From positions 4,216,001 through 4,280,000 of the forward strand of contig NC_013061.1 of assembly GCF_000023825.1 (NCBI RefSeq): a DNA stretch of 64,000 nucleotides. Direction: 5' to 3'. The notes beneath the pieces were generated by a model, which was not told the DNA's origin, made no database searches, and saw only the letters and a program-made list of their open reading frames with translations. Below, piece by piece: positions 1 to 7,920 of the stretch. Numbering within the stretch: the first letter of the stretch is position 1; every line of letters begins with the position of its first letter. The position numbers and the translations under genes are program-made. This DNA comes from Pedobacter heparinus DSM 2366. Lineage in GTDB: Bacteria; Bacteroidota; Bacteroidia; Sphingobacteriales; Sphingobacteriaceae.

Positions 1-1728
1 GAAATATTCGATTTTGTTTATCGGATTCATCATCCTTCTGAAGGACTACGCCAGCTTAAAGTGAACGCGAAATTTATTTTTGATGACTATGGTGTTATTT
101 CCTACTACATCGGTTTTTTAGAGGACATCACAGATCGCACCCAAAGCGAACTGGCGTTTCAGGAAATCAAACAAAACCTGGAGCGCAGCAACCTGATTCT
201 GGATGTGAGTCAGGAATTGAGTACCACGGGTGGCTGGGAATTTAATTTACTGACAGGAGAAGTGTTCTGGACAAAGCAGGTTTATGAAATTAATGGCGTT
301 GATGAGCAGACTTTTGTTCCTACTTTTGAAGGCGTACTTTCGCGCTACGAAGAAGGTTATGCCCAGATAATGGAACAACAAGTAAAAGAGGCGATTGAAA
401 AGCAAATACCTTACGATCTTGAACTCAGACTATGTACGCCTGCTGGTGTAAGAAAATGGGTTAGGGCCGTTGGTACACCCATTGTAGCAGACAATAAGGT
501 GGTGGTGTTAAGAGGAGCCATTACAGACATTACCCAAAAAAAGGAAATTGAATTGGAACTACTTCGGGCAAAGGATATTGCCGAACATTCGGCAAAGGCA
601 AAAACGGATTTTCTTTCGGTAATGAGCCATGAAATCCGCACACCTTTAAATGGAATTATTGGTATTGCCAATTTGTTGAAACTTAAACATACCATGGACC
701 AGGAAGAGTATGTGCGTAGCCTGATCTTTTCGGCCGACCATCTGCTGCAGCTCATTAATGATATCCTGGACCTTACCAAAATAGAAAGTGATAAGCTGGA
801 ACTGGTTTTGGCAGAAGTGAACATTTTTGAGCTGGTAAGGAATATCAAAAATCAGTTTAAATCGCTGGCCGAGGCTAAAGGCATTGTGGTGAAAAGCTTT
901 ATTGATGATGATATTCCACAAAGACTGATTGCCGATCCGGTAAGGCTTGGGCAGATTTTGAACAACCTGATCAGCAATGCTATTAAATTTACAGAAAGTG
1001 GAGCGGTGACCATTACATTGAGCCTTGTGGCATTGACAGCTAACAAAGCTAATGTACATTTTTCTGTAAAAGATACCGGAATGGGTATTCCGGAGGAGTT
1101 ACATGAAACCATTTTTGAAAGCTTTAAGCAAGTACAACAGGATGTGCACCGTAAACATACGGGAACAGGTTTAGGTTTGGCTATTACCCAGAAATTGGTG
1201 GAACTACACGATGGGCGCATTTTGCTTAAAAGTACAGCCGGCCAAGGAACAGAATTTTATTTTGAACTGAATTTTGATTTAGCTACTGACGAGAATTCGC
1301 CAGGGACTTTCAGGCCTGGGCCTGAAATTACGGTATACGAAGGTAGGTTAAAAGGTTTGCGCATTTTATTTGTCGAAGACAACCCAATTAATGTAATGGT
1401 GGCTAAAAACCAGCTGGAATACTTCGGCAGCGTACCAGACTGTGCTTATAATGGAAAGGAAGCTCTTGCGTTGTTAAATGACAACCAGTATGATGTGGCC
1501 TTGCTGGACCTGCATATGCCCGAAATTGATGGTTATGCTTTGGCGGATCTTATACAGCAGCAGTACCCCGGAATACACATTGTTATTTTTACTGCCGATA
1601 TTATGACAGAGGTGAAATTGAAGCTGGCTAAAATGCATATTTTTGACATTCTGAACAAACCTTTTTCACCCGAAAGAATGTTTGAAGTGTTATACAATGT
1701 AGCTAAGAACCGGGGTGTTTTAATATGA
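1..1728 (+). CDS. Hybrid sensor histidine kinase (5' end outside window)
   Basis: The reading frame is open from base 1, so the gene starts upstream; the GTG at 61 lies inside a PAS domain and is not the real start. Visible order: end of one PAS/PAC unit (FLEDITDRT), a second PAS/PAC (ending RGAITDITQ), a short coiled coil, the HisKA box SHEIRTPLNG with the phosphorylated His at bases 628-630, the HATPase domain (N box NLISNAIKF, DTGMGIPEE, GTGLGLAI) and a C-terminal receiver domain. The receiver has the acidic pair VEDN, phospho-acceptor Asp in LLDLHMPEIDG at 1507-1509, and the conserved Lys in NKPFSPERM. It senses an unknown signal and passes phosphate from His to its own Asp. No partner regulator is visible here. 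No membrane segment is seen in the part present. Confidence 0.93.
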   Translation, partial: EIFDFVYRIHHPSEGLRQLKVNAKFIFDDYGVISYYIGFLEDITDRTQSELAFQEIKQNLERSNLILDVSQELSTTGGWEFNLLTGEVFWTKQVYEINGVDEQTFVPTFEGVLSRYEEGYAQIMEQQVKEAIEKQIPYDLELRLCTPAGVRKWVRAVGTPIVADNKVVVLRGAITDITQKKEIELELLRAKDIAEHSAKAKTDFLSVMSHEIRTPLNGIIGIANLLKLKHTMDQEEYVRSLIFSADHLLQLINDILDLTKIESDKLELVLAEVNIFELVRNIKNQFKSLAEAKGIVVKSFIDDDIPQRLIADPVRLGQILNNLISNAIKFTESGAVTITLSLVALTANKANVHFSVKDTGMGIPEELHETIFESFKQVQQDVHRKHTGTGLGLAITQKLVELHDGRILLKSTAGQGTEFYFELNFDLATDENSPGTFRPGPEITVYEGRLKGLRILFVEDNPINVMVAKNQLEYFGSVPDCAYNGKEALALLNDNQYDVALLDLHMPEIDGYALADLIQQQYPGIHIVIFTADIMTEVKLKLAKMHIFDILNKPFSPERMFEVLYNVAKNRGVLI

Positions 1729-1868
1729 TATAGCAACATTGATGGGAACTTAAAAAAGCATGTAAATAGAAGACAAGAAGCGATTCAAAAGTAGCTTACT
1801 TCTTTATTCAAGAAACAGAAAGAGACCTGAACGACATGTGGAAATTTGAAGATGGCCTCTTTGGAACT

Positions 1869-2765
1869 TTAATTCTTCGAAGCTGTTGCTTTCAGGAATG
1901 CGGCAAATTCATCCGACACAGCAGCTGGTTTAAACTTCAGTTTGGTTGGATCTCCCTTCAACAAATGCTTGTACCATACCAAACCTGCCAGATAGCACCC
2001 TGCTTCATTTGCATGATTGGGATCAAACTGTAGTTTCTTGTCTTTCCCCCAGCTATAGCCTACATTGATCGAGTTTTGCTGTGAAGGCAGTGCAGGATAA
2101 ACAGGGTTAGCATAATCAAATGCAGTATCTTTTTTAAAACCCCATTTGCTGTCGGTGGCAACCTGATAAAAAGCATCACCGGATGGGATAATTGGCAAAT
2201 TACCGAGGTTCTTTGCCATAAGGTGATAGGCTGCCCTCGATTTTTCCCACATTTCTCTATTGTTTTCTGCACGTTTTTCTGAAGCGATCATTCCCCAGTT
2301 TACTGCATCTGCACGGTAGGCCCAGGTTTGATGAACAAATACCTTCGCATCTGGCTGATACTTTTTAACCAGGTCATAAATTTTCGTTGCATAGGGCTGG
2401 TAAGTGCCTTCATCACCAGACAATAAAGAATATTGCTGCATGGTCACGATATCCCACTTTTGTGATTGCAACAGCTGTCTTAGTGATTGACCTTTATAAG
2501 CCTTACCCCTGTTGGTATCGATGTCATTTACCAAAACCGAATCCCAGTGGCGTTTTAAAGAGCAACCGCCCATTTCTGCCCTGCCTAAAACCAATTTTAC
2601 ATGCGCTTCTTCGGCCATTTGAGGCAAATAACGCGAGGCATTCTGTGAAAAACTATTGCCAATCAGCAATACTTTTAAAGTTTTACCGGCCTGCTGTGCA
2701 TTCAGTTGTAAACACATGGTTAATACCAGTACTATAACAAGTTTGGTTTTGATTAAAATTTTCAT
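1869..2765 (-). CDS. Secreted DUF4886 (SGNH-like) protein
   Basis: 298 residues with a Sec signal peptide ending near the Ala-Gln of LQLNAQQAG. The mature part starts with LLIGNSFSQNA, the GNSF block I typical of DUF4886, an SGNH-hydrolase-like family. The C-terminal DPNHANEAG resembles the Asp-His block V. This suggests a periplasmic or surface esterase-like enzyme, but the substrate is unknown. It is a single gene: it converges on the histidine kinase and diverges from ftsX across 263 bp. The intergenic DNA just upstream of its start has a small inverted repeat (TGAGCT-AAAAC-AGCTCA, 2789-2805) of unknown role. Confidence 0.8.
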   Translation of the reverse strand: MKILIKTKLVIVLVLTMCLQLNAQQAGKTLKVLLIGNSFSQNASRYLPQMAEEAHVKLVLGRAEMGGCSLKRHWDSVLVNDIDTNRGKAYKGQSLRQLLQSQKWDIVTMQQYSLLSGDEGTYQPYATKIYDLVKKYQPDAKVFVHQTWAYRADAVNWGMIASEKRAENNREMWEKSRAAYHLMAKNLGNLPIIPSGDAFYQVATDSKWGFKKDTAFDYANPVYPALPSQQNSINVGYSWGKDKKLQFDPNHANEAGCYLAGLVWYKHLLKGDPTKLKFKPAAVSDEFAAFLKATASKN

Positions 2766-2970
2766 CTATTTATAATTTTATACTCAGTTGAGCTAAAACA
2801 GCTCAGTGGTTTACCAGGGCTAATATTAGTCAATAAGTCCGAAAAAAAAAATTCAGGTCAATCAAATAATCAGGCAGAATTCATTATTTATTGGATTATC
2901 CATTAAAGATATCCCTGAAAACCATCACCTCAAACCAGGAAAGAAAATAAAAACAAACGATTTTACGTTG

Positions 2971-3008
2971 TAGCTTTGTACTTTAGTGGCTTATATTTTT
3001 TATTTTCG
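2971..3008 (+). promoter_or_regulatory. Possible ftsX cluster promoter elements
   Basis: TAGCTTTG at 2971-2978 matches the Bacteroidota -7 consensus TAnnTTTG, and TATTTTCG at 3001-3008 is a near match. A TTG at 2976-2978 lies 22 bases before the second element. Either could drive the ftsX cluster. The call rests only on consensus matching in AT-rich DNA, so it is weak. The rest of the 2766-3028 gap shows nothing else I can name. Confidence 0.3.
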
Positions 3009-3028
3009 CAGAACATAAATAAAATTAC

Positions 3029-3907
3029 ATGGAAGAATTTGAAGTTAGCGATGCTTCTAAGAAGACAAAGACCATATACATTTCTACTATTTTCAGTATT
3101 GCCCTGGTTTTACTGATGCTGGGTATGCTCGGGTTGATTTTAGTGCATGCTAAGAACCTTTCTAACTACGTAAAGGAAAATATTGTTTTGAACATTATTG
3201 TGGATGAAGGCGCGAAAGAGACAGAAGTTCTTGCCTTTCAGAAAGAGCTGAACGCCAACCCTGCCATAAAAAGTACAGTATATGTAAACAAAGAAATGGC
3301 TGCAAGGAACCTGACAACTGATTTAGGAGAAGACTTTGTGAACTTTTTAGGTTACAATCCATTGCTATCCACTATTGATGTTTATTTAAAGGCAGATTAT
3401 GCAAACAACAAGGGCATTGATGCACTGAAAGCCAATATTGGTAAAAACCCAATTGTAAAAGAAGTGATTTACCAAAGCTCACTGATTGATATGGTAAATA
3501 AAAACATCAATACGATCGGACTCATCATCCTGGGCTTTGCTGCTATATTACTGATCATTTCTATTGCATTGATCAACAATACCATCCGGCTGGCCATTTA
3601 TTCCCAGCGCTTCCTCATCAAAAGCATGCAGCTGGTGGGTGCCACCCGTAATTTTATACGTAAACCTTTCATTTTGATTGCTGCATTACATGGCCTCATT
3701 GCAGCTTTTATAGCCATTTTAATTTTGCTGGGCATTCTTTATTACGCCCAGAAAGAAATTCCTGAAATGGTGATCCTGAGAAACTACAGCGAATTTGGCA
3801 TTGTCCTGCTGGGCCTGGTGGGTGTGGGGATCTTTATTACCGCCATCAGCACTTCATTTGCAGTGAGCAGATATTTAAATTTAAAAATTTACGACCTTTA
3901 CAGATAA
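3029..3907 (+). CDS. ftsX: Cell division ABC transporter permease FtsX
   Basis: 292 residues with the FtsX layout: a short cytoplasmic N-terminus, one membrane helix (about residues 17-40), an extracytoplasmic domain of about 120 residues, then three membrane helices in the C-terminal half. FtsX works with the ATPase FtsE at the division site and controls peptidoglycan hydrolases. ftsE is not next to it, which is common in Bacteroidota. It heads a tight six-gene cluster of envelope, tRNA and flavin genes. The ATG at 3029 follows a 263-bp intergenic region and starts directly before the first helix. Confidence 0.93.
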   Translation: MEEFEVSDASKKTKTIYISTIFSIALVLLMLGMLGLILVHAKNLSNYVKENIVLNIIVDEGAKETEVLAFQKELNANPAIKSTVYVNKEMAARNLTTDLGEDFVNFLGYNPLLSTIDVYLKADYANNKGIDALKANIGKNPIVKEVIYQSSLIDMVNKNINTIGLIILGFAAILLIISIALINNTIRLAIYSQRFLIKSMQLVGATRNFIRKPFILIAALHGLIAAFIAILILLGILYYAQKEIPEMVILRNYSEFGIVLLGLVGVGIFITAISTSFAVSRYLNLKIYDLYR

Positions 3908-4131
3908 TGGTAGAAAAAAAATCATCTCCTGCAAGTCAGGATGCAAAAAATGAACTGGTGTTCAGCAAAAAGAATTACCAGTTGTTACTGATCAGCATTG
4001 CAATTGTGGTACTCGGGTTTATCCTGATGATCGGCACTACAGATATTTACGATTTCAGAAAAACCTTGCTGGCCCCTATGGTTGTTTTATTCGGGTTTGG
4101 ATTTGGCGTGTATGCCATTTTAAAGAAATAA
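3907..4131 (+). CDS. DUF3098 small membrane protein
   Basis: 74 residues with two predicted membrane helices (LLLISIAIVVLGFILMIG and a C-terminal MVVLFGFGFGVYAIL). This matches the DUF3098 family, which in Bacteroidota sits between ftsX and uppP. Function is not known. Its ATG overlaps the last base of the ftsX stop codon (TAATG), so the two are almost certainly translationally coupled. The place between a division protein and a lipid-carrier phosphatase hints at an envelope role, which is inference only. Confidence 0.85.
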   Translation: MVEKKSSPASQDAKNELVFSKKNYQLLLISIAIVVLGFILMIGTTDIYDFRKTLLAPMVVLFGFGFGVYAILKK

Positions 4132-4140
4132 GCTCTTTTC

Positions 4141-4935
4141 ATGGATTATTTGCAGGCCTTTATTCTGGCCGTAATAGAAGGGTTAACAGAGTTTTTACCT
4201 GTTTCATCAACCGGACACATGGTGATTGCCAGTTCCTTTATGGGGATTGGAAAAAATGATTTTGTAAAGCTTTTTGAAGTAGCCATACAGCTAGGGGCCA
4301 TTTTAGCAGTGGTAGTACTGTATTGGAAAAAATTCTTTGATTTTAGCAAGTGGCAGTTTTATGTAAAGCTGATCATTGCTGTAATACCAGCCCTGTTTTT
4401 TGGCTATCTGCTTAATGATTTTATAGACGAAACTTTAGGTAATCCCGTATTTATAGCAGTAGTATTACTGCTCGGTGGAATTGTTTTGTTGTTTATAGAC
4501 CGGTTCTTTAACAACCAGACCATCGATAAAGAAACAGATATCAGCAATGTAAATGCCTTTAAAATTGGGTGTTTCCAGGTACTGGCAGTTGTTTTTCCAG
4601 GCTTAAGCAGAAGTGCAGCCACCATTATTGGGGGTATGCAGCAAAAGCTGACCAGACATGCGGCAGCCGAATTTTCATTTTTTCTTGCCGTACCTACCAT
4701 GTGCGCTGCAACAGGCTATAAACTTTTGAAGGGTTATCACCTTTTAAATACGGAAAATATAAAACTGCTGCTTTTTGGCAACCTTATTGCCTTTATTGTA
4801 GCCATAATTGCCATTAAATCTTTTATAGGCTTTTTATCTAAACACGGGTTCCGTATTTTTGGCTGGTACAGAATAATCATTGGTGTGGTATTAATTGCAC
4901 TGTATTATTCGGGGATTGAAATAAACGTAATATGA
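4141..4935 (+). CDS. uppP: Undecaprenyl-diphosphate phosphatase UppP (BacA)
   Basis: 264 residues, the usual length for BacA/UppP, mostly membrane helices. The two catalytic signatures are present: EGLTEFLPVSSTGH near the N-terminus (conserved glutamates) and FPGLSRSAAT near residue 155 (the PGxSRSxxT motif). It removes one phosphate from undecaprenyl diphosphate so that the lipid carrier can be reused for peptidoglycan and other surface polymers, and gives bacitracin tolerance when abundant. It starts nine bases after the DUF3098 stop and its stop overlaps the truB start by 4 bases. Confidence 0.96.
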   Translation: MDYLQAFILAVIEGLTEFLPVSSTGHMVIASSFMGIGKNDFVKLFEVAIQLGAILAVVVLYWKKFFDFSKWQFYVKLIIAVIPALFFGYLLNDFIDETLGNPVFIAVVLLLGGIVLLFIDRFFNNQTIDKETDISNVNAFKIGCFQVLAVVFPGLSRSAATIIGGMQQKLTRHAAAEFSFFLAVPTMCAATGYKLLKGYHLLNTENIKLLLFGNLIAFIVAIIAIKSFIGFLSKHGFRIFGWYRIIIGVVLIALYYSGIEINVI

Positions 4936-5618
4936 GGGAATTCAATTTTGTTGAGGGAGAGTTACTGCTCATCAATAAGCCCTATAAATGGACCAGTTTT
5001 GATGTGGTAGGAAAGATCAGGAACTCGCTGAAACCATTAAAGCTAAAGGTAGGACATGCCGGAACTTTAGATCCGCTGGCCACCGGCCTGCTGATCTTAT
5101 GTACCGGAAAACTGACCAAACAGATCGATACTTTTCAGGCTGAAGAAAAAGAATATACCGGCACAATGGTGCTTGGGGCCACTACCCCATCTTATGATCT
5201 GGAAACGGTGGTTGACCAGGAATTTCCATTGGATGGGATTACTGAGGGTGCCATTTATGCTGCCACAGCGCCTTTTATTGGCGACATACAGCAATACCCG
5301 CCTGCCCATTCGGCTGTAAAGGTAAACGGTGAGCGCCTTTATGTAAAAGCGCGCAGGGGGGAAGAAACAGAACTGCGTTTGCGTAACGTTACAGTATCTG
5401 CTTTTGAAATTACCCGGATAGCCCTGCCGGAAATCGACTTCAGAATAGTGTGCAGTAAGGGCACCTATATCAGATCGTTGGTTGCTGACTTTGGGAAACA
5501 GCTAAACAATGGCGCCTACCTGTCTAAACTGGTACGCACGCGCAGCGGAAACTTTTTATTGGAAAATGCGCTTGAAGTAAATGATCTTGTTGATTACCTT
5601 AGAGCGAAAAAAGCATAG
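4932..5618 (+). CDS. truB: tRNA pseudouridine(55) synthase TruB
   Basis: 228 residues with the TruB catalytic motif HAGTLDPLATGLL holding the nucleophilic Asp, and KGTYIRSL in the C-terminal half. It converts U55 in the T-loop of tRNAs to pseudouridine. The protein is at the short end of the family because it lacks the PUA domain, as is usual in Bacteroidota. The ATG overlaps the uppP stop (ATGA), and yitT follows after 2 bases, so it sits in the middle of the cluster. Confidence 0.96.
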   Translation: MREFNFVEGELLLINKPYKWTSFDVVGKIRNSLKPLKLKVGHAGTLDPLATGLLILCTGKLTKQIDTFQAEEKEYTGTMVLGATTPSYDLETVVDQEFPLDGITEGAIYAATAPFIGDIQQYPPAHSAVKVNGERLYVKARRGEETELRLRNVTVSAFEITRIALPEIDFRIVCSKGTYIRSLVADFGKQLNNGAYLSKLVRTRSGNFLLENALEVNDLVDYLRAKKA

Positions 5619-5620
5619 AG

Positions 5621-6484
5621 ATGCGGGGGCATATCAAAACTAAAAAACTAAACTTTACCAAAAACATGTTTTTAATTACATGCGGTATTGTGTCGGCCTG
5701 TTTTGGATTAAAAAGTTTTTTACTGCCCAGTGGTTTTATTGACGGTGGGGTTACCGGGATCTCGCTGCTGATCAGCAACATCACCGGACTAAAACTCTCC
5801 TACCTCATCGTGGTCATCAATATTCCCTTTGTAATTCTGGGTTACAGGCAAATAGGTAAAGTTTTTGCTATCAAAACTTCTGTTGCGATTGCTTTGCTGG
5901 CCATTTTACTGATCGTTGCCCCTTTTAAATCCATTACCCATGACCCTTTACTGATTGCCTTTTTTGGTGGATTGTTTTTAGGTGGTGGCATTGGCCTGGC
6001 CATGCGCGGTGGTTGTGTAATTGATGGCACCGAAGTATTGGCGTTGTACATCAGTAAAAAAAGCACCCTTACCGTTGGCAACATTATCCTCATCCTGAAC
6101 ATCCTTATTTTTTCGGTAGCAGCCATATTTTTAGGTATGGACAAGGCTTTATATGCCATTCTTACTTATTTATCGGCCTCAAATACGGTTGATTATATTG
6201 TAAACGGAATTGAGCAGTATACCGGCGTTACCGTGATCTCGGAGAAAAACGAGAATATTAAAAAATTCATTATCCACCAGATGAAAAGGGGGGTTACCAT
6301 ATATAAAGGCGAAGGTGGCTACGGTATAAAAAAAGATATCGATATTCTATATACAGTGGTCACAAAGCTGGAAATGGGAAAACTGCAGACCGCTATCAGG
6401 CAAATTGATCCGGATGCATTTGTTATACAACAGCAGATTGCCGATATCAGAGGCGGGGTAGTAAAACGCCAGGCCTTACATTAA
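5621..6484 (+). CDS. YitT family membrane protein (DUF161/DUF2179)
   Basis: 287 residues: five or six membrane helices in the first 190 residues (GIVSACFGLKSFLLPSGFIDGG, FFGGLFLGGGIGLAMRGGCV and others), followed by a soluble DUF2179 domain (GVTIYKGEGGYG, QQQIADIRGG). YitT proteins are widespread and their transport role is unproven. Spacing of 2 bases after truB and 15 bases before ribF places it in the same transcript. A second TonB or export partner is not seen. Confidence 0.88.
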   Translation: MRGHIKTKKLNFTKNMFLITCGIVSACFGLKSFLLPSGFIDGGVTGISLLISNITGLKLSYLIVVINIPFVILGYRQIGKVFAIKTSVAIALLAILLIVAPFKSITHDPLLIAFFGGLFLGGGIGLAMRGGCVIDGTEVLALYISKKSTLTVGNIILILNILIFSVAAIFLGMDKALYAILTYLSASNTVDYIVNGIEQYTGVTVISEKNENIKKFIIHQMKRGVTIYKGEGGYGIKKDIDILYTVVTKLEMGKLQTAIRQIDPDAFVIQQQIADIRGGVVKRQALH

Positions 6485-6499
6485 AGCATACATATACCA

Positions 6500-7435
6500 A
6501 TGAACATATACCATCATTTTTCTGAGTTTAAAAGATTAAACAATGCTGTTGCTACCATTGGCACTTTTGATGGGGTACATTATGGCCATCAGAAAATTAT
6601 TAAAAGATTGTGTGAACTGGCAAGGGCTACTGGTGGTGAAAGCGTGATCCTTACTTTTTTTCCGCATCCGCGACTGATCATTGACCCTGAAAACCAGGAT
6701 CTCAAAATGATCAATACCATTGACGAGAAAGCAAAAATACTGGCCGCTTTGGGTGTTGACCATCTGATCATTACGCCTTTTACCCGCGATTTTTCTAACC
6801 TGAGTGCTGAGGAATACATTAAAAACATTTTGGTGGATACCATAGGCATCAAAAACTTAATTGTAGGTTACGACCACCGTTTTGGGAAAGACAGAAAAGG
6901 CGGTATGCCCGAACTGTTGGCCTTGGCCAGGACCTATAGTTATCAGATTGAAGTAATACCGGAACAGGACATTAACGATGTGGCCGTAAGTTCTACCAAA
7001 GTACGCAATGCCCTGTTAAACGGGCAGGTTGCCCTGGCCGCGGAATACCTTGGCTATAATTTCTCTTTACACGGCAGAGTAATAAAAGGGGATAAAATTG
7101 GCAGGACCATAGGTTTTCCAACAGCCAACATCTTTATTGAAGAGACTTATAAACTGATCCCCTCTGATGGGATTTATGCAGTAACGGTGGACATGGAGGA
7201 ACAATCTTTTAGGGGCATGGCCTATATTGGGCAGCGCCCTACGATTAATGGCATGACCCGTAATATTGAAGTCAATATTTTTGATTTTGACCGTGAAATT
7301 TATGGCCAGGATATAACCATGACCTTTCTGCAATTTTTAAGGCATGATGTGAAATTTACAGGCCTGGAGGCCTTAAAAATACAATTGCAAAAAGATAAAG
7401 AAGATACCCTCGCTTACTTTGCCACACTGGAGTAA
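6500..7435 (+). CDS. ribF: Bifunctional riboflavin kinase/FAD synthetase RibF
   Basis: 311 residues in two domains. The N-terminal FAD synthetase part has the nucleotidyltransferase motif TFDGVHYGHQ; the C-terminal flavokinase part has GRTIGFPTANI and the conserved RPTINGMTRNIEVNIFDF region. It phosphorylates riboflavin to FMN and adenylates FMN to FAD. It is the last gene of the ftsX cluster, followed by a probable terminator. ribBA lies about 15 kb away in this window, so flavin genes are scattered. Confidence 0.96.
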   Translation: MNIYHHFSEFKRLNNAVATIGTFDGVHYGHQKIIKRLCELARATGGESVILTFFPHPRLIIDPENQDLKMINTIDEKAKILAALGVDHLIITPFTRDFSNLSAEEYIKNILVDTIGIKNLIVGYDHRFGKDRKGGMPELLALARTYSYQIEVIPEQDINDVAVSSTKVRNALLNGQVALAAEYLGYNFSLHGRVIKGDKIGRTIGFPTANIFIEETYKLIPSDGIYAVTVDMEEQSFRGMAYIGQRPTINGMTRNIEVNIFDFDREIYGQDITMTFLQFLRHDVKFTGLEALKIQLQKDKEDTLAYFATLE

Positions 7436-7447
7436 TTTAAATTTAAT

Positions 7448-7480
7448 GCCTTAATTATTCGGATAAAAGGCCTTTTTTTT
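7448..7480 (+). terminator. Probable terminator after ribF
   Basis: GCCTT (7448-7452) pairs with AAGGC (7467-7471), with an inner TTAT-TCGG-ATAA helix, followed by C and eight T. It starts 13 bases after the ribF stop. The stem is short, but the TCGG tetraloop and T tract are typical of an intrinsic terminator. Confidence 0.55.
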
Positions 7481-7495
7481 GCTATATTTACAGCA

Positions 7496-7858
7496 ATGAG
7501 GTGTTTTTATGGTATCATAATGCTCGTTTTTATACAAGTGCTTTCCCTGCAATTTGCATTGGGAAAAACACACAGCGCATTAAAAAATAAACCTCAAAAA
7601 AAAACGGTCATTGTAGATACCTACCTGTACAAATTCAGCAAAAAACAACATACTACTGTTAAAAAGATACTTTTTGAAGATCTACCTTTTGTACAGCATA
7701 CGGTTAAAAAACCCGGACTGGGCTGTTGCCTGTTTTCAGCAACACTACAAAAGCCTGGTAACTATCAATTGCTGACAACCAGGACATACGGTTGTTTTAC
7801 CAGTAGCTGTTATTCCTTCATATTTGATCATCTATACCCCAAACATGTTTTTTGGTAA
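7496..7858 (+). CDS. Small secreted protein, unknown
   Basis: 120 residues with a plausible signal peptide (MRCFYGIIMLVFIQVLSLQFALG) followed by a basic, Lys-rich stretch and a C-terminal half containing four cysteines (GCC, GCFTSSC). I do not recognise the family. It stands alone between the ribF terminator and the antiporter gene, on the same strand as both. A TATATTTA element just upstream of the ATG could be a promoter with a very short leader. The cysteines could form disulfides after export. It may be lineage-specific; I am only moderately sure it is expressed. Confidence 0.55.
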   Translation: MRCFYGIIMLVFIQVLSLQFALGKTHSALKNKPQKKTVIVDTYLYKFSKKQHTTVKKILFEDLPFVQHTVKKPGLGCCLFSATLQKPGNYQLLTTRTYGCFTSSCYSFIFDHLYPKHVFW

Positions 7859-7920
7859 AACAATTATGCTAAACCCATTTTGACATAATATTTATACCCT
7901 AATAAAAATACACGTTTCTT

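Noticed and set aside
2387..2737. Plus-strand ORF of 116 codons
   Set aside because: It lies wholly inside the DUF4886 gene on the other strand and has no recognisable protein features; the same applies to the many other antisense frames, such as those inside uvrA, the SusC gene and the FAD oxidoreductase.
2789..2805. Inverted repeat TGAGCT-AAAAC-AGCTCA upstream of the DUF4886 gene
   Set aside because: Arms of only 6 bp in AT-rich intergenic DNA could be chance, and no promoter element is clearly placed next to it.
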